From Rhodobiaceae bacterium (GTDB lineage: Bacteria; Pseudomonadota; Alphaproteobacteria; Parvibaculales; Parvibaculaceae): a DNA stretch of 8,926 nucleotides. The position numbers and the translations under genes were made by a program. Shown in pieces: positions 1 through 6,556 of the stretch. The notes below the pieces were generated by a model. It was not told the DNA's origin, did no database searches, and saw only the letters and a list, made by a program, of their open reading frames with translations. The first letter of the stretch is position 1. Every line of letters begins with the position of its first letter. The DNA lies in NCBI GenBank assembly GCA_002401305.2, contig NVSO02000114.1:1-8926 (forward strand), read 5' to 3'.

Positions 1-2040
1 GAAACGTACGGTAATCGCACCTTTCCAGTTCTGACCACGACTAGCATCTTGGTTGAGGAGTTCGGTGTATTGTTCGTCGAACAAATTATCGACCCCAAGG
101 TTCACTTTCACGGTGTCTGTGACTTTGAAGTCAGTAAACAGATTAATGATATTGTAGCTATCTGACGGTGTGTCGCTGCGGTCTTGTGAAGAGACAGCAT
201 GCCACGTAACACCTGCGCGCAACGCATTGTCCATTGCCCGGAAGCCTACGGTTGTTGAAATCTTGTCGGCTGGGATTGTGTTGAGATAATCGCCAGTCGT
301 TTCATCTGTACCACGGATGCGAGAGTAAGAAACCGTACCGAAGAGGACCTGAGAATCGTAACTCAAAGTCGCTTCTACGCCGCGGATTTTAGCCTCAGCT
401 ACATTCAGGAATTGGTATGTTGTATCTGACCAACTGATTGGGAAGGAGGGACCAAATTTGAGCTCCGCATCGATGTAGTCTTCCACGCTCATGTCGTAGT
501 AGGTGCCTTTAAAGGCGATCCGGTCATTTGCTTGCAAGACATCGCTCATAGAAATGTTCGTACCAACTTCCCAGTTCTGGCCGACTTCAGGGCGCAAGTC
601 CGGGTTAGGTAGGAATTCAAAGGCTGCACCACCGGGGTGAATGCCGCTTTGCAATGTCTCTGTTGTTGAGGGAGCTCTGAAGGCTTCAGCCCAAGTGGCA
701 TACACGGTGACGTTCTCAAAGGGAGAGACTGCAATGGTTGCTTTTGGCGACACGTGTGTGTCGTCCATTGTGGTGGACGGAGCGGTGAGCTTGTAGGAAT
801 CATACCGCGCGGCCAAGATGAGGTTAAGCCAAGAAGTAACAGCGATCTGATCTTGAACAAAACCACCGTAGATAGAGCGTTCCCCGCCCGGTGTATAAAT
901 GTCCTGACCACCGGTGTTTTCATCAATAGAGGTAACGGTGTCAAAGAAGCCATCTACACCGTATGTGATTGTATGGCTGCCAAACCCGGTCAAACGGCTG
1001 GTGTTGAAGATGTCGAAGCCGATTGTTTCAACTTCATTGATTTTTGAGTACGGCCCCCCGGAACTGATTTTACGTTCACGCGTGTTTTTGCTGTTGGTGA
1101 AGTAAGCAGCAACCGAAAGGTCAACCCAGTCATTGTCTGACGGAGAGTATGTGTAGGCAGCCTTAATAGTGTTGTCTCTGATTTCTTCATCGTAATCAGC
1201 TGAAGAATATTCAGAGCGGTTGATCAGCAAAGAAGTCTTGATGGTTTGGTATTCAGAAAGGGCATAGCTTGCTTTTAAGAGTGCATTGCCATTGTCCAAA
1301 GCGGTGTAGGCAATCTCGTCGCCGTTCCCATCTGCATAATCATTCTGCGTGCGATAACTGATGGCCGCGAAGAGATCAGTTTCTGCGTTGGGCAATGCAT
1401 AACCCGCGATTGTGGTCCGGAAAGTATCATCAACAGAGTGATACCCAAACTTTGCCGTAACCCCAGAAGTGGTGCCAGGTGCGAGTAAATCAACAGCGTC
1501 TTTGGTGATGAAGTTCACAACACCGCCAATAGCGCCCGAGCCGTAAACAACAGCTGAGGGGCCGCGCACGATATCAATTTGTTTGAGCAATTCGGGCTCA
1601 ATGAAGACCGCGGTGTTGGCCGCGTGGCCGGTGCGTTGGAAGTTTTGGCGTGTCCCGTCAATCATGACGTTGACCCGACCATATTCCTGCATACCGCGAA
1701 TGTTAATCCCAATCCCGGGGCCATCTTCGGAGCGCGTGCCAGTAACGCCGGGCACACCGCGTAGCAATTCGTCAACGCTGGTCGCCTGAATGTCTTCAAT
1801 TTCTTGTTGCGTAACAACGGTAGTTGAGGACAGCGTTTCTAGGGCGCTTTCTTCTGTTTTTGTTGCGGTGATTGTAATCGCATCCAAGGCAACAGCGGCC
1901 ATTTGCAGGGGCTCACCCCCATAAGCACTCGGCGCAAGTGACCCGATCGCAAGGGCCGCCACTCCTGTGCCGGCCAACAGGCGCTGGCGCAGATTGGAGG
2001 GGAGACCGCGTGAGCGGTGCTCTGAAAAAAGATGTGTCAT
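1..2040 (-). CDS. TonB-dependent heme/hemoglobin receptor (HasR/HemR/HmuR-like), 3' end at window edge
   Basis: This is an outer-membrane receptor that would bind heme or heme proteins and import heme using TonB-ExbBD energy. The 680 codons in the window are open. Residues 1 to about 41 look like a signal peptide with a long n-region and the hydrophobic stretch LLAGTGVAALAIG. A TonB-box-like stretch, DAITITAT, is at 53-60. The plug spans about 65-180 and contains INIRGMQ, VMIDGTRQNFQ and IDIVRGPSAVVYGSGAIGG, which are typical of heme receptors. The barrel carries the family FRAP box (454-457) and NPDLRPE box (479-485), with His468 between them, the position expected for a heme-ligating histidine. 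His139 in the plug is a candidate second ligand. The last visible residues, ITVRF, look like a barrel C-terminus, so little is missing. ATG 2040 has GGAG six bases upstream. An in-frame ATG at 2055 is possible but has a poorer site. Substrate specificity (free heme or hemoprotein) cannot be told. Confidence 0.93.
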   Translation of the reverse strand, partial: MTHLFSEHRSRGLPSNLRQRLLAGTGVAALAIGSLAPSAYGGEPLQMAAVALDAITITATKTEESALETLSSTTVVTQQEIEDIQATSVDELLRGVPGVTGTRSEDGPGIGINIRGMQEYGRVNVMIDGTRQNFQRTGHAANTAVFIEPELLKQIDIVRGPSAVVYGSGAIGGVVNFITKDAVDLLAPGTTSGVTAKFGYHSVDDTFRTTIAGYALPNAETDLFAAISYRTQNDYADGNGDEIAYTALDNGNALLKASYALSEYQTIKTSLLINRSEYSSADYDEEIRDNTIKAAYTYSPSDNDWVDLSVAAYFTNSKNTRERKISSGGPYSKINEVETIGFDIFNTSRLTGFGSHTITYGVDGFFDTVTSIDENTGGQDIYTPGGERSIYGGFVQDQIAVTSWLNLILAARYDSYKLTAPSTTMDDTHVSPKATIAVSPFENVTVYATWAEAFRAPSTTETLQSGIHPGGAAFEFLPNPDLRPEVGQNWEVGTNISMSDVLQANDRIAFKGTYYDMSVEDYIDAELKFGPSFPISWSDTTYQFLNVAEAKIRGVEATLSYDSQVLFGTVSYSRIRGTDETTGDYLNTIPADKISTTVGFRAMDNALRAGVTWHAVSSQDRSDTPSDSYNIINLFTDFKVTDTVKVNLGVDNLFDEQYTELLNQDASRGQNWKGAITVRF

Positions 2041-2045
2041 TGAAA

Positions 2046-2049
2046 CTCC
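2046..2049 (-). promoter_or_regulatory. Ribosome binding site deciding the heme receptor start
   Basis: GGAG on the minus strand lies six bases before ATG 2040. The alternative in-frame ATG at 2055-2053 would add only MAGVS. Its nearest purine run, AGGGGA, is about 12 bases away, so the 2040 start is preferred. Confidence 0.6.
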
Positions 2050-2164
2050 AGCCATAGTTGTGGCGTGTCCCCTAATCGCCTCATGCCGTTTCAAGCTGGC
2101 CGGTAGTAGCCGAAACGTGCAGGTGCAGGATCATCACCAAATACATGCCCTTATGGGCTTTCAT

Positions 2165-2193
2165 GCTGTAGCAATAGTGATATTGATAATCAA
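2165..2193 (-). promoter_or_regulatory. Predicted sigma-70-type promoter of the heme receptor
   Basis: On the minus strand TTGATT (2193-2188) and TACAGC (2170-2165) are separated by 17 bases. The -35 matches TTGACA at four of six positions, and the -10 is weak. A start near 2158 would give a leader of roughly 118 bases. The Fur-like box covers the -35, which fits repression when iron is plentiful. Confidence 0.4.
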
Positions 2194-2197
2194 TATT
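2179..2197. promoter_or_regulatory. Fur box
   Basis: The sequence GATATTGATAATCAATATT matches the classical 19-bp Fur consensus GATAATGATAATCATTATC at 16 of 19 positions. Its core, 2180-2196, is a perfect 8-1-8 palindrome. It lies about 140 bp upstream of a heme receptor and over its likely -35, where an iron-responsive repressor would act. Some alphaproteobacteria use Irr or RirA instead of Fur for iron control. The match to the classical box nevertheless favours a Fur or Mur-type regulator. It could also influence the divergent RidA gene, whose start is 133 bp away. Confidence 0.72.
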
Positions 2198-2316
2198 AAA
2201 TAGAGCGAGAGTCTTTTGTTTGGCCTCATTGTGACTATTTGGCCACCATGAATACCTCCCAAAGCACTAGACAGGGTGAGCGCTAAGAGGGGTGAGCCCT
2301 CAAGGGGAATAGATAG

Positions 2317-2321
2317 AGGAG
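2317..2321 (+). promoter_or_regulatory. Ribosome binding site of the RidA-family gene
   Basis: AGGAG lies eight bases before ATG 2330. It selects this start over an in-frame GTG at 2276, which would put 18 charged residues ahead of the signal peptide. Confidence 0.65.
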
Positions 2322-2329
2322 TTGGGAGA

Positions 2330-2821
2330 ATGAATGTGTCTGTAACGAAAATAGGGGCCGTAGCCGCGCTTTTGGGTGCTCTTTGGAGCGGTCTAACCGT
2401 GGCACAGGCGAATGAGGCGAGTGCAAACGGTACACAAACGAAATATTACCAGTCAGAAGCCACCAAAACCCTGGGCCTGCCCTTTTCCGACGTGGTCCAA
2501 GTTGGGGACTTGTACTTTCTTTCAGGCCAAATCGGTGCGTTGCCCGGCACGCTCACTATGGCAGGCGACACGATGGAGACACAGGCACGCCAAGCGATGG
2601 ACAATATTGGGGCCATCCTTAAAGAGCGCGATCTGAGTTTCGACAACGTTGTAAAATGTACCGTGATGATGAAAGACATGAGCCAATGGGGCGCTTTTAA
2701 CACTGTCTATGTGACCTATTTCAAACTAGGGCAATATCCCGCGCGCAGTGCTTTTGGTGCAAATGACCTCGCCATTGGAGCGCTTTTGGAAGTTGAATGC
2801 ATAGCAGCGCAAAATGAATAG
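2330..2821 (+). CDS. Exported RidA/YjgF/UK114-family protein
   Basis: This 163-residue protein combines a signal peptide with a Rid domain. Residues 1-27 (positive Lys7, hydrophobic AVAALLGALWSGLTV, then AQA before Asn28) form a clear Sec-type leader, so the mature protein should be periplasmic. The Rid domain covers about 38-161. It includes VGDLYFLSGQIG (58-69), the VVKCTVMMKDM strand (107-117), PARS with Arg139, and LEVECIAA (153-160). Arg139 aligns with the arginine (Arg105 in E. coli RidA) that holds the carboxylate of imine substrates such as 2-aminoacrylate. Glu154 or Glu156 would match the glutamates of the family's VEIEAIA motif. The cysteine that follows ARS in E. coli is alanine here. 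Imine deaminase activity is therefore possible but unproven, and many Rid subfamilies have other or unknown substrates. The gene stands alone, divergent from the heme receptor and 114 bp ahead of the chemotaxis gene. Confidence 0.88.
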   Translation: MNVSVTKIGAVAALLGALWSGLTVAQANEASANGTQTKYYQSEATKTLGLPFSDVVQVGDLYFLSGQIGALPGTLTMAGDTMETQARQAMDNIGAILKERDLSFDNVVKCTVMMKDMSQWGAFNTVYVTYFKLGQYPARSAFGANDLAIGALLEVECIAAQNE

Positions 2822-2858
2822 TTATAATTATCTATTCTATAGGCATTAAGACTTGCCA

Positions 2859-2890
2859 TTAAGTTTCCATTAATCATACTTAAGTATAGT
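2859..2890 (+). promoter_or_regulatory. CtrA-like box plus -10 element ahead of the globin chemotaxis gene
   Basis: TTAAGTTTCCATTAA at 2859-2873 is a perfect TTAA-N7-TTAA, the full-site pattern of the alphaproteobacterial response regulator CtrA. Only the trailing C of the extended consensus is missing. A TATAGT hexamer follows at 2885-2890. The box then covers the -35 region, as in CtrA-activated promoters. A start near 2897 would give a leader of about 40 bases. A 12-bp palindrome, ATACTTAAGTAT (2876-2887), overlaps the -10, and an extra TTAA lies at 2846-2849. The stretch is AT-rich, so a chance match is possible. Confidence 0.5.
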
Positions 2891-2935
2891 AGATCAAGGA
2901 GTTCATTTTATTAAACAAGCTGATGGGGTAGAGAA

Positions 2936-4219
2936 ATGGCTAGTGGGTGTCCAGTTCAAACGGATGGCAATATCGGTGCAGATCTGAAGCGTCGGGTGGG
3001 TTTCACAAGACTAACCAGCATCGACTGCGATGCTTTAAAAGGGTTTCGCCCGATACTTGAGAAAAATGTAGATAACCTATTGGATGCATTTTACGACCAT
3101 GTGACGGCGGTGCCTGAGCTGGCAGCGCTCTTCCGGGACGATGCGCATGTGAAGTTCGCCCGCGATGGCCAGAGGAAACATTGGCTAGACCGGGTGTTCT
3201 CAGGAAATTTCGATAGTGACTATGTCGCTAGCGTGCAGAAAATTGGCGAGGCGCATGCGCGCATTGACCTTGATCCACGCTGGTACATTGGCGCCTATTG
3301 CTTTGCGCTAGACTATCTTCACCAAGTGGTCCGAGCTGAAATGCCCGATGATCCAGAAGGCGTTGCAACCGTTGCGACAGCGATCAATAAGGCCGTCTTC
3401 CTGGACATGGATTTTGCGATATCCATTTACATCAGAGCTGCAAAAGACTTAGCGACAAAAGTTGTCAATGAGCAGGCTGACAAATTTGAGATCAATGTGA
3501 AAGAAGTCGTATCAACGGTTTCTCAAGCATCCACTGAGCTTGAAGCCACAGCAGGCACAGTTGCCGCAGCGGCCGAAGAATCTGCTGCCCAAGCTGTTAT
3601 TGTTTCTGCCGCGACCCAAAAATGCCAAGCAGCTATTCAAGACATCAAGGGTAAAGTCAGCGCGTCATCTGACAGCACGCAAGAAGCCGTGGCATTGGCA
3701 GCAGCAGCCGGTGATTCCATTCAACGGCTCAATGCCTCTACTGAAATTATCAGTGGGTTCTCCAAAACGATCACAGATATTGCAGGTCAAACCAACTTGC
3801 TGGCTTTGAACGCGACCATTGAAGCGGCACGCGCGGGCGATGCGGGCAAGGGGTTTGCTGTTGTGGCAAGCGAAGTGAAGGCTTTGGCGCAGCAAACAGC
3901 ACGGGCAACCGATGAAATTGTGAGCACGCTGGGGACCATCAAAAGCGAAGTGACGGCCACAACAAATTCTATTGATGATGTGACGGCCACTATTCAAAAA
4001 ATCAACGAGATGTCTGCCGATATTTCCAGTGCCATGGATCAGCAAGAAACATCGATGGAAGAGGTCGCCAATAATGTCGATGGCATTAGCGAAGCTTCCA
4101 TCGAAACAGGCAGAGCAACGTCGGAAACGCTGACCGCGACGTCCGAACTGGCGCGCCAGTCGGGCATTTTGGAAGAACGGGTCAATACCTTCCTTGTGGA
4201 AGTACGTAGCGCTGGATAA
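2936..4219 (+). CDS. Soluble globin-coupled methyl-accepting chemotaxis protein (HemAT-like aerotaxis transducer)
   Basis: This 427-residue protein joins an N-terminal protoglobin sensor (about 15-175) to an MCP signalling domain (about 185-425). The motif [19 protein letters not shown] places the proximal heme ligand at His107. Tyr53 in DAFYDHV corresponds to the distal B10 tyrosine of HemAT by spacing. The globin should bind heme and sense O2 or another gas. The hairpin tip of the signalling domain, [21 protein letters not shown] (281-301) followed by [15 protein letters not shown], is the region that binds CheA and CheW. There is no transmembrane segment and no HAMP domain, so the protein is cytosolic. 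The C-terminus VEVRSAG lacks an NWETF-type pentapeptide for tethering CheR. GGGG at 2925-2928, seven bases before the ATG, is the likely ribosome binding site. No other che gene is in the window, so it must feed a pathway encoded elsewhere. Confidence 0.93.
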   Translation: MASGCPVQTDGNIGADLKRRVGFTRLTSIDCDALKGFRPILEKNVDNLLDAFYDHVTAVPELAALFRDDAHVKFARDGQRKHWLDRVFSGNFDSDYVASVQKIGEAHARIDLDPRWYIGAYCFALDYLHQVVRAEMPDDPEGVATVATAINKAVFLDMDFAISIYIRAAKDLATKVVNEQADKFEINVKEVVSTVSQASTELEATAGTVAAAAEESAAQAVIVSAATQKCQAAIQDIKGKVSASSDSTQEAVALAAAAGDSIQRLNASTEIISGFSKTITDIAGQTNLLALNATIEAARAGDAGKGFAVVASEVKALAQQTARATDEIVSTLGTIKSEVTATTNSIDDVTATIQKINEMSADISSAMDQQETSMEEVANNVDGISEASIETGRATSETLTATSELARQSGILEERVNTFLVEVRSAG

Positions 4220-4265
4220 ACCAGTCGTTATAGGCAAAGCATCCCATTGACTTGCTGTTTCTTTG

Positions 4266-4297
4266 GCTTCCCTCTACATAGAGTAGAGGGAAGCTTT
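4266..4297 (+). terminator. Strong hairpin after the chemotaxis gene: terminator or leader hairpin
   Basis: GCTTCCCTCTAC (4266-4277) pairs perfectly over 12 bp with 4283-4294 around a five-base loop. Only TTT follows, so the U-tract is short. It begins 46 bases after the chemotaxis stop and ends four bases before the GGAG ribosome binding site (4298-4301) of the next gene. It may terminate or attenuate read-through, or protect the 5' end of the downstream transcript. Confidence 0.6.
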
Positions 4298-4308
4298 GGA
4301 GCAGATAG

Positions 4309-5040
4309 ATGCCGGATTTTTCACAATTCCTAGAGATTTTAGAAGGCCTCACGCTTGCCAATTGGATTGGTTTGGGCCTGCTTATTGTCTGCTGGTTGCT
4401 GTACCCGATCATCAGCCGATGGCTTCCCAGGTCTGACTTAACCGCAGAAATCGAAGTTTACCGCCACAAATGGATGGCCCAAATGCTTCACCGCGAGGAG
4501 CGCATCACCGATGTGTCTTTGGCGCGCGGGCTTTTTGGCTCTGTGTCCTTCTTTGCCTCCACAACCGTTCTGTTGATCAGTGGATTGATTGGCCTACTGG
4601 CGTCTGCCCCCAGTCTCTATGAGAACCTCACGCTCTCTTCAGTGTTTGATGCGACCGGGCTGGCAATCTTTGAAGTAAAAATCTGTGTTCTGATCATTAT
4701 CTTCATCCATGCCTTTTTCAAATTCGGCTGGTCGATGAGGTTGCACACCTATTCCATGATTTTTATTGGCGCGGCCCCTCAGCGAGAATGGCGCGAGGGA
4801 CAGGAAGCTAGTGATATTTCCACTCAAGCCGGTGAACTGAGCGCTTTGGCCTCTAGGCACTATTTTGAGGGAATGCGGGGGTATTATTTTGGTCTGGCCA
4901 CCTTACCGTGGTTTATATCGCCTGTTCTCTTGATCATCTCTGTACTTTTGACGATGGCCGTGCTTATACGTCGGGAACATTATTCGCGCGCGCTGAGCAT
5001 TGTACGCCAGCATCAAACCGACGCAAAACCGGGCCAATAA
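4309..5040 (+). CDS. DUF599-family integral membrane protein
   Basis: This 243-residue protein matches the pattern of the DUF599 family, whose function is unknown. I see four likely membrane segments at about 17-36, 80-99, 119-141 and 194-220. A conserved cytosol-side stretch, YRHKWMAQMLHREERITDVS (51-70), lies before the second segment, and SFFAST at 80-85 is a family hallmark. The region 156-190 is hydrophilic. Two conserved-looking histidines, His134 (IFIHAFFKF) and His146, sit in or next to the third segment. No enzyme motif is visible. ATG 4309 has GGAG seven bases upstream. The gene follows the chemotaxis gene by 89 bp with a strong hairpin between, so it is probably only partly co-transcribed with it. 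Transport or stress roles cannot be inferred from the sequence. Confidence 0.82.
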   Translation: MPDFSQFLEILEGLTLANWIGLGLLIVCWLLYPIISRWLPRSDLTAEIEVYRHKWMAQMLHREERITDVSLARGLFGSVSFFASTTVLLISGLIGLLASAPSLYENLTLSSVFDATGLAIFEVKICVLIIIFIHAFFKFGWSMRLHTYSMIFIGAAPQREWREGQEASDISTQAGELSALASRHYFEGMRGYYFGLATLPWFISPVLLIISVLLTMAVLIRREHYSRALSIVRQHQTDAKPGQ

Positions 5041-5109
5041 CGCGAGAGCGCCAAAATACGTGAAAACGTACGGGCGCAAGGCGTAGACCAGACCCGCTTA
5101 AATATCGAT

Positions 5110-5114
5110 AGGAA
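5110..5114 (+). promoter_or_regulatory. Ribosome binding site supporting a TTG start
   Basis: AGGAA lies five bases before TTG 5120. An in-frame TAA at 5099-5101 rules out earlier starts. The first in-frame ATG downstream falls inside the FAD-binding glycine motif, so the TTG is very probably the real start. Confidence 0.7.
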
Positions 5115-5119
5115 CCGAG

Positions 5120-6463
5120 TTGTCCAACGCAAAGCCCTTAGATTTGGCCATTATTGGTGGCGGCCCCGCAGGCTTGATGGCTGCAGAAGCAGCCCTTGCC
5201 GCGCGCCCCGAGCTGACTGTGTGCATTTTTGAAGCAAAGCCGAGCTTGGCCCGCAAATTTCTAATGGCAGGCAAGAGCGGCCTCAATCTCACCCATGTTG
5301 AGCAAACAAAGGCCTTTTTGTCTCGCTTCGGCAGAGCGTCGAGTAAGCTGAAATCCCAAATTGACGCCTTTCCCCCCTATGAATTGCGCCGTTGGGCCGA
5401 TGATTTGGGTGCCGATACCTTCGTGGGCAGCTCGGGCCGCATTTTCCCAGCCATTATGAAAGCCTCACCCCTGTTGCGCACGTGGCTTCGTCGCCTTCAG
5501 CGCCAAGGGGCAGAAGTGCGCCTCAACCAAAAATGGTTGGGATGGAATGACGACGGCCACCTAAAATTCGTCGACGTCAAAACAGGCTACGAACAGGTCA
5601 TTGATGCAGGTGCGACCATTTTGGCACTTGGGGGGGCTAGTTGGCCCCGGCTTGGATCTGTTGGCGACTGGGTGCCGATGCTCGAAGAGGCTGGCATCCC
5701 ATGTGCGCCTTGGAAGCCTGCCAATTGTGGTTTCGAAATTGACTGGTCGGACTTTTTCAAAGAGAAATTTGGCGGCGATCCTGTCAAAAACGTACGCGTG
5801 AGCATCGGTGAGGAAGCCGTGCGCGGAGAATTTGTCGTGTCAGGCAAAGGCGTTGAGGGCAGCCTCATCTATACGTTGTCGGCAACAATCCGCGAGGCAC
5901 TGGAACAGGAAGAGAAGGACGGAGCAACGGTCTTTTTGGACCTCACGCCAGACCGGACCGAGGCTCAATTAGCAGATCGCTTGTCTACCCCCCGTGGGAA
6001 ACGTAGTTTTGCAACCCATTTGAGAAAATCTGTGCGGTTGGAAGGCGTGAAAGCAGCGCTTCTGCGTGAATTGGTACCTGAGATGGCGCAGGCCTCTGCG
6101 CTCGACAATCCCAAAGCATTGGCGCGGATAATTAAAGCGCTGCCCTTGAAGCTCGCGCGGTCCCGCCCCATCGAAGAAGCCATCAGCGTTGCAGGCGGCG
6201 TACGGTGGAGCGCGTTGTTATATGATCTATCCGTTCGTGCACGCCCGGACGTCTATTGCGTAGGTGAAATGGTGGACTGGGAGGCGCCAACCGGTGGCTA
6301 CTTGTTGACCGCCTCAATGGCACAGGGACGTTGGGCAGGCAAAGCCGCTGCTGAGGCCGTATTGCCTGAAGACGAAGATGTGCCCGATTTGAATGATGAA
6401 TTGAGCGAAGAAGAGCGGGATTTTGCCAGTGATCTTCCAAGTTTTACAGAAGAGAACGATTAA
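5120..6463 (+). CDS. BaiN/HI0933-like FAD-dependent flavoprotein (TIGR03862 type)
   Basis: This 447-residue cytosolic flavoprotein belongs to the HI0933/BaiN group of NAD(P)/FAD-dependent oxidoreductases. The Rossmann glycine motif, IIGGGPAGLMAAEAA, is at 11-25, with Glu38 ending the second strand where it would bind the ribose. The family signature FLMAGKSGLNLTH (47-59) follows. The C-terminal FAD motif is VAGGVRWSALLYDL (357-370), then CVGEMVDWEAPTGGYLLTAS (380-399). These features, in particular MAGKSGLNLTH and WEAPTGGYLL, point to the TIGR03862 subgroup. The substrate of that subgroup is not established; BaiN itself reduces bile acid intermediates, but that should not be carried over. Residues 417-447 form an acidic tail (15 of 31 are Asp or Glu). 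The start is TTG with AGGAA upstream. It lies 79 bp after the DUF599 gene with no clear terminator between them, so co-transcription is possible. Confidence 0.9.
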   Translation: MSNAKPLDLAIIGGGPAGLMAAEAALAARPELTVCIFEAKPSLARKFLMAGKSGLNLTHVEQTKAFLSRFGRASSKLKSQIDAFPPYELRRWADDLGADTFVGSSGRIFPAIMKASPLLRTWLRRLQRQGAEVRLNQKWLGWNDDGHLKFVDVKTGYEQVIDAGATILALGGASWPRLGSVGDWVPMLEEAGIPCAPWKPANCGFEIDWSDFFKEKFGGDPVKNVRVSIGEEAVRGEFVVSGKGVEGSLIYTLSATIREALEQEEKDGATVFLDLTPDRTEAQLADRLSTPRGKRSFATHLRKSVRLEGVKAALLRELVPEMAQASALDNPKALARIIKALPLKLARSRPIEEAISVAGGVRWSALLYDLSVRARPDVYCVGEMVDWEAPTGGYLLTASMAQGRWAGKAAAEAVLPEDEDVPDLNDELSEEERDFASDLPSFTEEND

Positions 6464-6481
6464 GGGCTCGCCAGACCCAGC

Positions 6482-6510
6482 TTGACAAAAAGGAACATCG
6501 GTTCTACCCA
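6482..6510 (+). promoter_or_regulatory. Possible promoter of the acyl-CoA dehydrogenase gene
   Basis: A perfect TTGACA -35 (6482-6487) is followed after 17 bases by TACCCA (6505-6510), a poor -10. The pair lies in the 93-bp gap before the gene and would give a leader of about 40 bases. The -35 is convincing alone; the -10 is the weak point. Confidence 0.4.
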
Positions 6511-6556
6511 GCACGCATTGATTTTCCCTGAATTTCCTTAGCGTCGAAGGTGTCCT

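Larger units (their letters stand above)
2041..2329. other. Divergent intergenic region between heme receptor and RidA gene
   Basis: This 289-bp gap separates two divergent genes. It holds the Fur-like box and receptor promoter at 2165-2197. A TGGCC/GGCCA inverted repeat (2221-2225 and 2241-2245, spacer 15) is of unknown meaning. GGGTGAGC is repeated directly at 2274-2281 and 2290-2297. A small GAGGG/CCCTC hairpin lies at 2287-2301, just ahead of the RidA ribosome binding site. I could not assign a good plus-strand promoter for the RidA gene. An overlapping plus-strand reading frame (1967-2203) lies partly antisense to the receptor and looks like chance. Confidence 0.6.

Noticed and set aside
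2147..2158. GCCC-TTAT-GGGC mini-hairpin in the receptor leader
   Set aside because: A four-bp stem without supporting context. No riboswitch architecture could be recognised around it.
1967..2203. 78-residue plus-strand open frame spanning the receptor start and the divergent gap
   Set aside because: It is partly antisense to the receptor's signal-peptide region, has no recognisable domain and no ribosome binding site, and runs through the Fur box region. It is most likely a chance frame.
2816..2837. GAATAG/CTATTC inverted repeat at the RidA stop codon, considered as a terminator
   Set aside because: Only six AT-rich pairs, with a ten-base AT loop and no U-tract. Too weak to call.
3665..4237. 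190-residue minus-strand frame opposite the chemotaxis gene
   Set aside because: It lies opposite the well-conserved MCP signalling domain, and its Arg/Cys/His-rich composition is typical of a shadow frame.
5057..5070. TACGT-GAAA-ACGTA hairpin between the DUF599 and flavoprotein genes
   Set aside because: A five-bp stem with no U-tract is expected by chance. Not called as a terminator or regulatory element.
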